A program made the position numbers and the translations under genes. Under the pieces are notes generated by a model, which searched no databases, had not been told where the DNA came from, and worked only from the letters and a program-made list of their open reading frames with translations. A DNA stretch of 64,000 nt from Tenacibaculum jejuense. GTDB lineage: Bacteria > Bacteroidota > Bacteroidia > Flavobacteriales > Flavobacteriaceae. The stretch spans positions 2,323,001 through 2,387,000 of the forward strand of contig NZ_LT899436.1 in NCBI RefSeq assembly GCF_900198195.1, written 5' to 3'. This document shows positions 24,533-31,629 of this stretch, piece by piece (position 1 is the first letter of the stretch; each line of letters opens with the position of its first letter).

Positions 24533-24580
24533 ATAAGTGAGGTGTATTTAATGGAATATATAGGAACACCTTTTACCTAT
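24533..24580 (-). ncRNA. Structured motif copy E6, in the leader of the TerD-like gene
   Basis: Minus strand: helix ATAGGT/ACTTAT, internal loop AAA opposite C, helix AGGTGT/ACACCT, then conserved TCCTAT. It ends 8 nt before the start codon, so it could mask the ribosome binding site. Confidence 0.7.
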
Positions 24581-24589
24581 GTTTTAAAA

Positions 24590-24661
24590 AAAGACGAAGA
24601 GTAAAATGAACCTAAACATGTTCCGGAATCGAACCGGTATATAGGAACTCTTTTTGTCTTT
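24590..24661 (-). ncRNA. Structured motif copy E5, enclosing a T-arm-like hairpin
   Basis: Helix AAAGAC/GTCTTT, AAA opposite C, helix AAGAGT/ACTCTT, then TCCTAT. The enclosed loop holds CCGG-TTCGATT-CCGG, a T-arm without the rest of a tRNA. Confidence 0.7.
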
Positions 24662-24664
24662 AAT

Positions 24665-24725
24665 AATCAACGAGAAGTAATTTTTCCTTTAATTGTGATT
24701 TTTATAGGAACTTCTTTTGTCGATT
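24665..24725 (-). ncRNA. Structured motif copy E4
   Basis: Helix AATCGAC/GTTGATT, AAA opposite C, helix AGAAGT/ACTTCT, then TCCTAT. It lies between the interrupted tRNA at 24728 and E5. Confidence 0.7.
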
Positions 24726-24727
24726 TG

Positions 24728-24848
24728 TGACTCAGACAGGACTCGAACCTGTAACCTCTAGAACCAAAAGTTTCTAGGAACTATTTATGCTTTTTAACAG
24801 CGAACAGTATAACAAATCTAGTGCTCTACCTAATTGAGCTACTGAGCC
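24728..24848 (-). tRNA. tRNA interrupted in the anticodon loop by about 47 nt (contains E3)
   Basis: Acceptor GGCTCAG/CTGAGTC (one G-U), D-arm GCTCAATTAGGTAGAGC, anticodon stem CTAGA/TCTAG, variable AGGTT, T-arm ACAGG-TTCGAGT-CCTGT: every arm is perfect, but the anticodon loop is expanded by about 47 nt. The insert contains motif E3 (24780-24808). Loop reconstructions give TTG (Gln), TGG (Pro) or TGT (Thr) depending on the splice points. No CCA encoded. Confidence 0.8.
24780..24808 (-). ncRNA. Structured motif copy E3 (within tRNA insert)
   Basis: Here the hairpin is closed at the other end: ACTGTT-C-GCT, loop GTTAAAA, AGC-ATA-AATAGT, then TCCTA. Helix, bulged C opposite three bases and TCCTA are all kept. 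Confidence 0.7.
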
Positions 24849-24852
24849 TGAT

Positions 24853-24918
24853 AATACTAACGGAAAGTAATATTTAGGTGACAGCTAATGTTAAATAGGA
24901 ACTTTCTTAGTCAGTATT
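24853..24918 (-). ncRNA. Structured motif copy E2, between the two interrupted tRNAs
   Basis: Helix AATACTGAC/GTTAGTATT (9 bp, one G-U), TAA opposite C, helix GAAAGT/ACTTTC, then TCCTAT with a further TATTTA/TAAATA helix. Confidence 0.75.
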
Positions 24919-24920
24919 TG

Positions 24921-25037
24921 TAGTTCGGGCAGGGATCGAACCTGCGACACACAGTTTGGATCTTTTCATAGGAACTATTGTTGCTTTTTCATAGCGAATA
25001 GTATTTTTCTGTTGCTCTACCGCTGAGCTACCGAACT
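24921..25037 (-). tRNA. tRNA interrupted in the anticodon loop by about 45 nt, Trp(CCA)-like (contains E1)
   Basis: Acceptor AGTTCGG/CCGAACT, D-arm GCTCAGCGGTAGAGC, T-arm GCAGG-TTCGATC-CCTGC. The anticodon stem is ACAG/CTGT with a 3' loop segment TCCAAA, which reads CCA (Trp); Gly(TCC) is a less good alternative. About 45 nt with motif E1 (24974-25002) separates the two stem strands. First RNA of the transcript after the operator at 25220. Confidence 0.75.
24974..25002 (-). ncRNA. Structured motif copy E1 (within tRNA insert)
   Basis: ACTATT-C-GCT, loop ATGAAAA, AGC-AAC-AATAGT, then TCCTA. Same topology as E3 with a covarying helix. Confidence 0.7.
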
Positions 25038-25068
25038 ATTTCATAATGTTAATGAACTTTTAATTTTG

Positions 25069-25096
25069 CCTCATCATACTCCTCGTTATGATGAGG
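25069..25096 (-). ncRNA. Conserved leader hairpin H2
   Basis: CCTCATCATA/TATGATGAGG 10-bp stem with loop ACGAGGAG. Two compensatory base-pair changes relative to H1 (17999-18026) support an RNA structure. On the plus strand it is followed by TTTTTT, but there is no plus-strand gene before it. Confidence 0.7.
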
Positions 25097-25219
25097 CTTT
25101 TTTCTTTTTCAATCTTCCCCCTCTTCTTTTCAATTTCATAGATCTTTATTTCTTTTTCAGAAAGCAATTTGATTAATTATTGCTCTTTTTCATAATTACA
25201 CTGCAAATATTGAAGTATA

Positions 25220-25240
25220 TTGCGCATTGTTTTTGCGTAA
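25220..25240 (-). promoter_or_regulatory. Operator and promoter for the TerD-like gene transcript
   Basis: TTGCGCA-N7-TGCGTAA, followed on the minus strand by CAATATTTGCA. Operator, promoter, purine-rich leader and hairpin are all homologous to the region at 17999-18124. Confidence 0.7.
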
Positions 25241-25251
25241 TAAAAATAATG

Positions 25252-25563
25252 TTATTTATTTTCATAAATTTTATCTCTACGATCAATTTCAGCAAGCGGA
25301 CTTCCTTTAAATGTATCAATATTTACAAAGCCATTCGCCTCAGTAATTAAGGATTCAGAAGGTTTTACAGCTCCTCTCCTAACATTTCCATAATCGCCAG
25401 TGAGTTTTTTAGTAGCTGGATCAACATCTCCCCATAACTTATCAGGTTTTCCTTGATCTATAGGCTCTACATAATATGTAATTCCTGTTACTTTAGACTG
25501 AACAATAAATCTTCCTGAATTATCTGTGCCTTGTAAAAACCTTTTTAAAACTTCTCTTCTCAT
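25252..25563 (-). CDS. Hypothetical protein, 103 residues
   Basis: A soluble, charged protein starting MRREVLKRFLQGTDNSGRF and ending IDRRDKIYENK. No membrane segments, no recognised domain. It follows the TPR gene by 27 bp and precedes the island operator, so the two probably share a transcript. Confidence 0.65.
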   Translation of the reverse strand: MRREVLKRFLQGTDNSGRFIVQSKVTGITYYVEPIDQGKPDKLWGDVDPATKKLTGDYGNVRRGAVKPSESLITEANGFVNIDTFKGSPLAEIDRRDKIYENK

Positions 25564-25590
25564 TTTTTTATTTTTAATGATTAAACTTAA

Positions 25591-26142
25591 TTACTTCTTT
25601 TTCTTGTTTTTCTTTGCTTTAGCTTCTTTTTTCTTTTCTTTCTTTTTAGTTTTTTTCTTTTTCCGTGGAACTTTGTCTTTAATCCTATCTTTATGCTGAT
25701 TAATTGTATACATGAAACTATCATTATACGTATGAATTTTTGCCTCTTTCAAAAAATCTAATGCTTTTTGATACGATCTTTTTTGTTCAAAAAGTCTTGC
25801 TTTACTTACATACAAAACCGCTTTGTCTGAACCTTTAATCTTTAAAGCAAAATCTATTAATTTTTCAGCTTCATCTAAATCTTCATTCCATAATAGAACA
25901 TTAACATAATGCGGATAAATATGAAATGCGTTAATATCCTCGGCTAAAGCTTCAGCAAAATAACTTTTCGCTTTTTCATAATCATATAAACTCTCAGCAT
26001 TAATGCGTCCAAGTAAACCTAACACCATAGTGTTTTTTTCATCATAAGCTAAAGCATAAGTTAAAGCTTCCATAGCTTCTTCTAAATCATATGGATATGC
26101 ATCTAATGCTTTAAATATGTAATTATTCGTTAGTGTTTTCAT
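25591..26142 (-). CDS. TPR-repeat protein with lysine-rich tail
   Basis: I start at the ATG at 26142 (MKTLTNNYIFKALDAYPYDL). The upstream ATG at 26163 would run into a dispersed repeat. The protein has about three TPR-like helix pairs (residues 5-135), followed by a highly basic tail of about 30 residues made mostly of Lys and Glu (KKKKTKKKEKKKE). Such tails often contact nucleic acid or the ribosome. Function unknown. It sits directly after prfH. Confidence 0.75.
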   Translation of the reverse strand: MKTLTNNYIFKALDAYPYDLEEAMEALTYALAYDEKNTMVLGLLGRINAESLYDYEKAKSYFAEALAEDINAFHIYPHYVNVLLWNEDLDEAEKLIDFALKIKGSDKAVLYVSKARLFEQKRSYQKALDFLKEAKIHTYNDSFMYTINQHKDRIKDKVPRKKKKTKKKEKKKEAKAKKNKKKK

Positions 26143-26158
26143 TTTATTTTCTTTTTTT

Positions 26159-26280
26159 GTCACTTCGAGTGAAAGTATTCAAAATGAAATACAGAATACT
26201 TTTATATCGAGAAGTTCTCGATACTATTTTATTTCGACTTTGTATTCACTCCATCTTCATAAAAATCACTCGAACTAACA
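26159..26280. repeat. REP-like element (GTCACTTCGAGTGA family), copy 1
   Basis: Ends are GTCACTTCGAGTGA and TCACTCGAAC; the centre holds TATCGAGAAGTTCTCGATA, a strong palindrome. Related copies at 27023 and 27794. Confidence 0.75.
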
Positions 26281-26312
26281 ATTCTTTAAATTTTTAATCT
26301 TTAAATCTTTGA

Positions 26313-27008
26313 TTAATTCAATTCTCTACGCAAATCATTTTTTAATTGATTACGTTTTGATTTATAGTTTTTCTTTTTCTGTTTTTGAATTTTAAAATCT
26401 GTTCCAGTAAATATTTGTACTGGATTTCCTCTTTCTATATTCAAATGATTTTCCCATTCTTGTTGTACCGATTGCTGTAATTGCTCAATAGTATTTGCCA
26501 TTACTCGCTCTTTTAATCGTTGTATTGCTATCTTTTTATTTTGATGCTGTGATCTACTTTCTGATACCAATACTTGAATTCCTGTTGGAATATGTTTTGC
26601 TCTAATCGCAGAACTTACTTTATTTACATGTTGTCCTCCAGGACCAGAACTTCGTATGGCTTGAAATGCTATTTGCTTTTCATCTACAGTAGTTTTGTTT
26701 TTCATTTTTAATTCAAAACAACCGATAAACCAATTTTTACGTTTGTGATGTTTTCTGTATGTTGATGTACCAATCCATTTAATAGTGCCTAACCATTCTT
26801 TCAAAAATGAAGTCAAGTTTTTACCTTCAATTTGAATCGTAACCGATTGAACAGTTCCATTTTGATTCCCATTTTCTTTTTGAAGAATCGTATAATCAAA
26901 CTTATTTTCTTCTAATTTTTTAATGAACGTTTTTAATACTTTAGCAACTACCCAAGTACATTCTGCAGGACCACGACCTGCGGTAAATTGAATTGTTTTT
27001 GTTTCCAT
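26313..27008 (-). CDS. prfH: Peptide chain release factor homologue PrfH
   Basis: The 231-residue protein is a short class I release factor: the GGQ motif is in RSSGPGGQHVNKVSSAI, and RSQHQNKKIAIQRL follows. The stop-codon-reading domains of RF1/RF2 are missing, which defines PrfH. PrfH genes are typically found beside rtcB, and the protein has been shown to release peptides from ribosomes with damaged 16S rRNA decoding centres, after which RtcB reseals the break. An rtcB lies 0.9 kb upstream here. The gene is bracketed by REP-like repeats. Confidence 0.93.
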   Translation of the reverse strand: METKTIQFTAGRGPAECTWVVAKVLKTFIKKLEENKFDYTILQKENGNQNGTVQSVTIQIEGKNLTSFLKEWLGTIKWIGTSTYRKHHKRKNWFIGCFELKMKNKTTVDEKQIAFQAIRSSGPGGQHVNKVSSAIRAKHIPTGIQVLVSESRSQHQNKKIAIQRLKERVMANTIEQLQQSVQQEWENHLNIERGNPVQIFTGTDFKIQKQKKKNYKSKRNQLKNDLRRELN

Positions 27009-27022
27009 GTTATTTTCTTGTT

Positions 27023-27143
27023 GTCAGTTCGAGTGATTTTAATCGAATGAAATGAGGTTCAAATTTTATCGAGAACCTACCAAACTCTTCTCGATACAAA
27101 AGCATTCTTTATTTCATTTTGAATACTTTCACTCGAAGTGACA
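27023..27143. repeat. REP-like element, copy 2
   Basis: GTCAGTTCGAGTGATTTTAA to TTTCACTCGAAGTGAC, with TATCGAGAA...TTCTCGATA inside; between prfH and the nucleotidyltransferase gene. Confidence 0.75.
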
Positions 27144-27151
27144 AAGTGCCT

Positions 27152-27694
27152 TTAAGGCATTTTTGATAACAATGGATTACCTATTGGATTTTTTCCTTCT
27201 GATACTAATTTTATTGCGGTTTTTACTGCCCAACATTTATCACTTGAATGAATATTTGAATAAAAACTTAATAACGTTTCTGGCTGAACTACTTGCCAAC
27301 CATTAACCTCAGTTGTTGCTATAGTTTTAGATTCAAAGAAATCGATTGTAACTCTAACTTCTCTTCCTGTTGGTAACCACTCTATTTTTTCGTATCGTCT
27401 AAAATTCTCTTGACTAGGCATATGATCGTAACGAGTCCAAACTTTTTCAAATCCATCATCTAATAAAATTTGCATTACAATTCCAACATTTTTAGGATTC
27501 ACAAAAATGTCTATATCCTTATGATCATGTGCATGTTTGTATTCCTTATGATTCATTTCTGACATGAAATGCCAGGCCCATCCTCCAGAAATAACAATCC
27601 ATTGTTTTAATTTTTCTAATATTTTTAGGCCTAATTCTATACGGTAATCAGGCCATAATTCTCCGTATCTTTTTGTGTTATGTTGTGCTCCCAT
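27152..27694 (-). CDS. Nucleotidyltransferase-fold protein
   Basis: The 180-residue protein has a pol-beta-type active site: VISGGWAWHF (GG turn) followed by HKDIDIFVNP (DxD). The WLPTGREVRVTIDFFES strand carries the third acidic residue. It resembles small nucleotidyltransferases of the aminoglycoside/AbiEii type. In this setting a nucleotide-adding role on RNA 3' ends is plausible but inferred. Flanked on both sides by REP-like repeats, between prfH and rtcB. Confidence 0.75.
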   Translation of the reverse strand: MGAQHNTKRYGELWPDYRIELGLKILEKLKQWIVISGGWAWHFMSEMNHKEYKHAHDHKDIDIFVNPKNVGIVMQILLDDGFEKVWTRYDHMPSQENFRRYEKIEWLPTGREVRVTIDFFESKTIATTEVNGWQVVQPETLLSFYSNIHSSDKCWAVKTAIKLVSEGKNPIGNPLLSKMP

Positions 27695-27793
27695 CGTTTC
27701 TAGTACAATGAGTTAAAACTCATTGATTTTTCTTTTTAACTGTTTATTTTAATGCGTAAAATATATGATCGTACAATTTTTTGTTATACTAAT

Positions 27794-27902
27794 GTCAGTT
27801 CGAATGATTTTATGAAGTAAAATTTTACCAAGAACAATTCGATTACTTCTCGATATAAAATTATTCTCCATACCATTTCAAATAATTTCACTCGAAGTGA
27901 CA
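27794..27902. repeat. REP-like element, copy 3
   Basis: GTCAGTTCGAATGATTTTAT to TTTCACTCGAAGTGAC with a central ACTTCTCGATA segment; between the nucleotidyltransferase and rtcB genes. Confidence 0.7.
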
Positions 27903-27950
27903 ATTCTTAATTCTTCACTAAAAATTATTCATTGGTCACCGATCACTGAA

Positions 27951-29342
27951 TTACTTATCCATTCTTACAATTTTCGGTGTAAAAGTTCCTATAACTTCTA
28001 CCAATTCTTGTTGATTTGCCATGACTTTCTTTATGTTTTTATATGCCATTGGCGCTTCATCAATTCCACCTCCAATTAAACTCACTTGATTCATATTCAG
28101 TTGATGCTTAATATCACTTTTGGTGAACTTTTCTTTACATTTTCTTCTAGAATGTTTTCTCCCTGCTCCATGTGATGCAGACTGCAAACTTTCTTCATTA
28201 CCCAAACCTCGAACAATGTATCCTGGTGCAGTCATAGATCCTGGAATTACTCCTAATTCTCCTTTGCTAGCAGGAGTTGCTCCTTTTCTATGTACAATTC
28301 GTTCTACTCCGTTGACTTGTTCTTTCCAAGCAAAATTGTGATGATTTTCAACCATTGCTAGTGGTTTTACACCTAGTAACTTTGCTACTCGTTTGTGAAT
28401 ATTATCATGACAAGCTTTAGCATAATCACCTGCTAAATTCATAGCTAGCCAATATTCTTGTCCGTCATGTGTATTTAAATCTAACCAAGCTAGATGCTGT
28501 ACATTCTTTGGTAACGGACATTGTTTACTCGCTAAATAGGTATAATGTTTTGCTATATTAGCTCCTAAAGCTCTTGATCCACTGTGAGATAATAATCCCA
28601 CATATTCACCTATAGGTAAATCAAACTCGTTTTTTTCATCAGTTATGGTTACAATTCCGAACTCTACAAAGTGATTTCCACTACCTGAAGTTCCTAATTG
28701 TCTGAATGCCTTTGTTTTTAAGCGCCTTACTAATGGAATATCTCGAAACTCACTACGTTCAAATATTTCATGATCTTGTTTTTTATCATGAGTTTCATAC
28801 ATCCCAAACTTTGTATGCTCTTTTAAAATATTCTCCATTTGATGTTGCTTTCCTTTGATATAAGAAGCTTTCATTGGATAAATACTTAAAGCCATTCTAC
28901 AACCGATGTCTAACCCCACGCCATATGGAATTACTGCATTATCTGTAGCTAAAACTCCGCCAATGGGCAAACCGTAACCCGAATGTGCATCTGGCATTAA
29001 TGCGCCTTGCACTGCTATTGGTAATTTTAAAGCATCGTATAATTGATACTTTGCTTGATCATCAATTTCGTTTTCTCCATAAATTGAAAATGGAGCTCTT
29101 GTATTTCGTAATTGATGCATTCTAACTTCTACTGGTTTTGTTAAACCTTCTGCAACTTTCCCCCAAATCGCATTTCCTTGATATTTTTCTGGATGAAGCA
29201 ATACGTCTTTTGCTTCTTCTAAAATGCGCTCTTTCTTTTCCTTTTTTCTGTATCGGTTAATTTGCCCTAAGGCGATGTTTATGCTATTATTTTGTGGAAA
29301 TCCTAAATTGATTAGATCTTTTCCTTTTAATCTCTTTCCCAT
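27951..29342 (-). CDS. rtcB: RtcB RNA ligase, PrfH-associated type
   Basis: The 463-residue protein carries the RtcB metal and guanylylation residues: GLDIGCRM (Cys), GSGNHFVEFG, LLSHSGSRALG, VENHHNFAW, HRKGATPASKGE and SHGAGRKHSRRK (the guanylylated His). RtcB joins 2',3'-cyclic phosphate or 3'-phosphate ends to 5'-OH ends with GTP and Mn2+, as in tRNA splicing and in repair of ribotoxin cuts. Its start overlaps the end of the upstream gene by 16 nt. The second rtcB at 50660 is of a different subfamily. Confidence 0.96.
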   Translation of the reverse strand: MGKRLKGKDLINLGFPQNNSINIALGQINRYRKKEKKERILEEAKDVLLHPEKYQGNAIWGKVAEGLTKPVEVRMHQLRNTRAPFSIYGENEIDDQAKYQLYDALKLPIAVQGALMPDAHSGYGLPIGGVLATDNAVIPYGVGLDIGCRMALSIYPMKASYIKGKQHQMENILKEHTKFGMYETHDKKQDHEIFERSEFRDIPLVRRLKTKAFRQLGTSGSGNHFVEFGIVTITDEKNEFDLPIGEYVGLLSHSGSRALGANIAKHYTYLASKQCPLPKNVQHLAWLDLNTHDGQEYWLAMNLAGDYAKACHDNIHKRVAKLLGVKPLAMVENHHNFAWKEQVNGVERIVHRKGATPASKGELGVIPGSMTAPGYIVRGLGNEESLQSASHGAGRKHSRRKCKEKFTKSDIKHQLNMNQVSLIGGGIDEAPMAYKNIKKVMANQQELVEVIGTFTPKIVRMDK

Positions 29343-30022
29343 GTTACTTTCCCATTTAAAATTGCTGCTATTGGATAGTTTTGTAAAGCTTTTAATTGTT
29401 TTTTAGCCTTAAGTTTATCCTTTGTAAAATCTTGGGTTGTCCAATAATCTTTTCGATTCCAACCACAAAATTTTGCGTTTGCTTTGTAGTATCTGTTTCT
29501 TAACAACTTGTTATCAAGTAAAGCATCTTCACTTTCTAACTCTGGATCAATTCTTTTAGAATGTGTTATATAAGCTCTCGTGTATTTTATACGATAGGCG
29601 CTTTTAGGAATTCGTACATAAAATCTTTTTCTAAGCTTTTTGTCTTCTGTTCTGTACGAATACACAGTGCACATCTTTTGTGCTTTATAACTTAATCTGT
29701 TAAATTGACGTTTACTGACTGTTGGAAAATCTTTATAGATCAGATATTTTGAAATTTGATGAAACCATTGTTGATCAGCTTCTTCTTTGGTTCTACCCCA
29801 AAATTTCTTCTCTATTGCATCGTATAATTCAAGAATCTCTTTCTTGTTTTTATATCGATCTACGTTTTGAGTTATAACGATCTCTTTAAACCAACCATGT
29901 CGAATTGGTTTTTCAAGTTTTATATAACCTAAACTTTGTTTTTGTTTCCAAATTTGATGTTGTCTTTTCAAGATACCACGAACCTCTTTAAGCCTTTTCG
30001 ACTTTTTATGTTCTGGTTTCAA
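29327..30022 (-). CDS. Unknown basic protein, paralogue of 30775-31449
   Basis: The 231-residue, strongly basic protein shares a colinear block pattern with the gene at 30775: LxKPIRHGWFKEIVITQNVDRY near residue 40, KKFWGRTKEEADQQWFHQISKYLI near 75, and RFYVRIPKSAYRIKYTRAYITH near 150. I do not recognise the family. The basic surface and translational coupling to rtcB (16-nt overlap) suggest RNA or ribosome binding. No catalytic motif is evident. Confidence 0.8.
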   Translation of the reverse strand: MKPEHKKSKRLKEVRGILKRQHQIWKQKQSLGYIKLEKPIRHGWFKEIVITQNVDRYKNKKEILELYDAIEKKFWGRTKEEADQQWFHQISKYLIYKDFPTVSKRQFNRLSYKAQKMCTVYSYRTEDKKLRKRFYVRIPKSAYRIKYTRAYITHSKRIDPELESEDALLDNKLLRNRYYKANAKFCGWNRKDYWTTQDFTKDKLKAKKQLKALQNYPIAAILNGKVTWERD

Positions 30023-30094
30023 TTATTTTCCTATTAAACGTTGCTTTGTTTGTTTCGGAAATGGTAATAAACTAAACGGAATTGTGTAGTATTA

Positions 30095-30127
30095 AAAATC
30101 CGAAACTTTGTTTTGGGCTTCGGACTT
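30095..30127 (-). terminator. Terminator of small ORF at 30143
   Basis: On the minus strand TCCGAAGCCC and a TTTCGGA arm pair (TCCGAA/TTCGGA) and are followed by TTTTTAA. Confidence 0.75.
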
Positions 30128-30142
30128 TAAACATATGGTATA

Positions 30143-30226
30143 CTATTTATGAATGAAGTCACGAAGCTGTTGTGCATAAGAACCTAGTTCTCTTGTTACA
30201 CCGATGTCTTTTCTTAAATTGAACAT
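30143..30226 (-). CDS. Small protein of unknown function (27 residues)
   Basis: ATG at 30226, stop TAG at 30143, with a promoter-like CATCTTTGCA about 110 nt upstream and a terminator 16 nt downstream. The peptide begins MFNLRKDIGVTRELGSY and ends LRDFIHK, mostly helical and charged. Function unknown. Confidence 0.4.
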   Translation of the reverse strand: MFNLRKDIGVTRELGSYAQQLRDFIHK

Positions 30227-30339
30227 TTTACTTCGTTTTTTATGTGTTAAGTTTTAACTCCTTTTTTTTTTATAACAGTTAGACTCCCCTAACTATTATA
30301 ATAAAGTTATTAAAACGATATTTTGTTTTTGCTTTAATT

Positions 30340-30460
30340 GCGATGCAAAGATGTGAGGCTTTTTTTTATTACGCAAGAAAAAAATGAATTTATTTTACTG
30401 AAAATCAAATACTTAAATTAAATCAAAAAAATAGAAATCCTGTCCGAATTTCTTCAGATA
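30340..30460 (-). promoter_or_regulatory. Three-copy intergenic module, copy M2
   Basis: Hairpin TCTGAA-GAAA-TTCGGA followed by CAGGATT, then CAGTAAAATAAATTCATTTT, CTTGCGTAAT (half of the island operator) and promoter CATCTTTGCA. Homologous to 20994-21113. Confidence 0.65.
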
Positions 30461-30530
30461 ATTAATCTATTGTAATTGAGTTATGTAGTACTATTGACTC
30501 TTTTTTCAAAGGGCTACATTTTTTTCATAA

Positions 30531-30566
30531 AAAAAGCGTCCAAATTTTACAACTTGGACGCTTTTA
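30531..30566 (-). terminator. Terminator of small ORF at 30589
   Basis: AGCGTCCAA pairs with TTGGACGCT, followed by T-rich sequence on the minus strand; same as at 21213 and 45547. Confidence 0.85.
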
Positions 30567-30588
30567 AGTGATTTTATACTACAATAAC

Positions 30589-30651
30589 CTATTTGTAACT
30601 CCATAAAAATCGCTTTTGAGCGTCCGATATGTGATTAAATTGCATTAGCAT
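30589..30651 (-). CDS. Possible small peptide (20 residues)
   Basis: ATG at 30651 (or 30645) to TAG at 30589, giving MLMQFNHISDAQKRFLWSYK, placed directly before a strong terminator. Kept only because five similar promoter-ORF-terminator units exist in the island. Confidence 0.3.
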   Translation of the reverse strand: MLMQFNHISDAQKRFLWSYK

Positions 30652-30774
30652 AGGTTATATTTTTGTTTTTGCGTTAATAAATATGTCAACAAATATGACA
30701 ATTTTATTTGATTTATGGGCTTAGATTGATTTTAAATTAAATTCATACAAGTAGAATTCGATAAAATAAGGCTT

Positions 30775-31449
30775 TTAACAAGCTTCATTCATTAAGTATT
30801 TGATTCCTTTATTTTTTAAATCTCTGACTTTTCTCTTACCTTCTTGCCTACTTTCTCTATAACTAGGCCAATCGTCATAAGTTAACCAAGGGAATAACTT
30901 TCTTTCTGTTTCGTAATATCCTTTACTTTTTAACTTTTGTTTTAAAAAAGCGATTTGTTTATCTAATTGCGGATCTACATTTCGAGTATGGGTTACATAA
31001 GCTCTTGTGAATTTTATTTTATAAGCTCCTTTAGGTATTTTAATATAAAAACGAGTTCTTAAATTTTTTCTTTCAGTGTAATATTGAAAAGGAATACATA
31101 GTTTTTTAGCTTCAATACTTAGCTTGTTGTATTGTTTTTTATTTAAAGTAGGGGTTTCTTTATTGATTAAATATTTAGAAATCTGATATCTCCATTTTCG
31201 TTCTGCTTCTTCCTTCGTTTTAGCCCAAACTTTTTTCTCCACTAATCTATATACTTCTTCTATATATTCTTTGTTAGCATACTTATCTATAGTATTAGTA
31301 ATAATTAGCTCTTTAAACCAACCATGTCGGTAAGGTTGATTTAATTTTATTAGTTTTAACTGAGATTTTTTTTCATATAGTACATCAAGTTGTCTATATA
31401 TTTTACGAACTTCTTTCTCCTTTAGTTCTTTATTATTTTTTGGTTTCAT
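30775..31449 (-). CDS. Unknown basic protein, paralogue of 29327-30022
   Basis: The 224-residue protein shares with its neighbour the blocks LNQPYRHGWFKELIITNTID, KKVWAKTKEEAERKWRYQ and RFYIKIPKGAYKIKFTRAYV. It is lysine-rich and soluble. No family recognised. Two diverged copies around one rtcB suggest distinct, retained functions. It is the first gene of the rtcB-prfH stretch on the minus strand, separated from the second copy by about 750 nt of small-ORF units. Confidence 0.8.
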   Translation of the reverse strand: MKPKNNKELKEKEVRKIYRQLDVLYEKKSQLKLIKLNQPYRHGWFKELIITNTIDKYANKEYIEEVYRLVEKKVWAKTKEEAERKWRYQISKYLINKETPTLNKKQYNKLSIEAKKLCIPFQYYTERKNLRTRFYIKIPKGAYKIKFTRAYVTHTRNVDPQLDKQIAFLKQKLKSKGYYETERKLFPWLTYDDWPSYRESRQEGKRKVRDLKNKGIKYLMNEAC

Positions 31450-31629
31450 AACAATATTTTATTTTCTTTTTCAATCTGGGGCAAATATGGAAATTTTCTT
31501 TTGATTTATAATTTTAGATTCGTTTTAAATTGTTTCTACAGGCTATAATATATCTGCAAAATTTCTAATTCACGTCGTAAATCTAATAGTATTAAAAGTT
31601 ATTTTTGCAACTTTAATTGCTCCTAAACT

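Noticed and set aside
24728..25037. Group I or group II introns in the interrupted tRNAs
   Set aside because: Inserts of about 45-52 nt are far too small and lack the catalytic core elements.
17999..25096. Leader hairpins H1 and H2 as plus-strand terminators
   Set aside because: T-rich tracts follow on the plus strand, but no plus-strand gene precedes them; position after the operators on the minus strand and covariation fit a leader element better.
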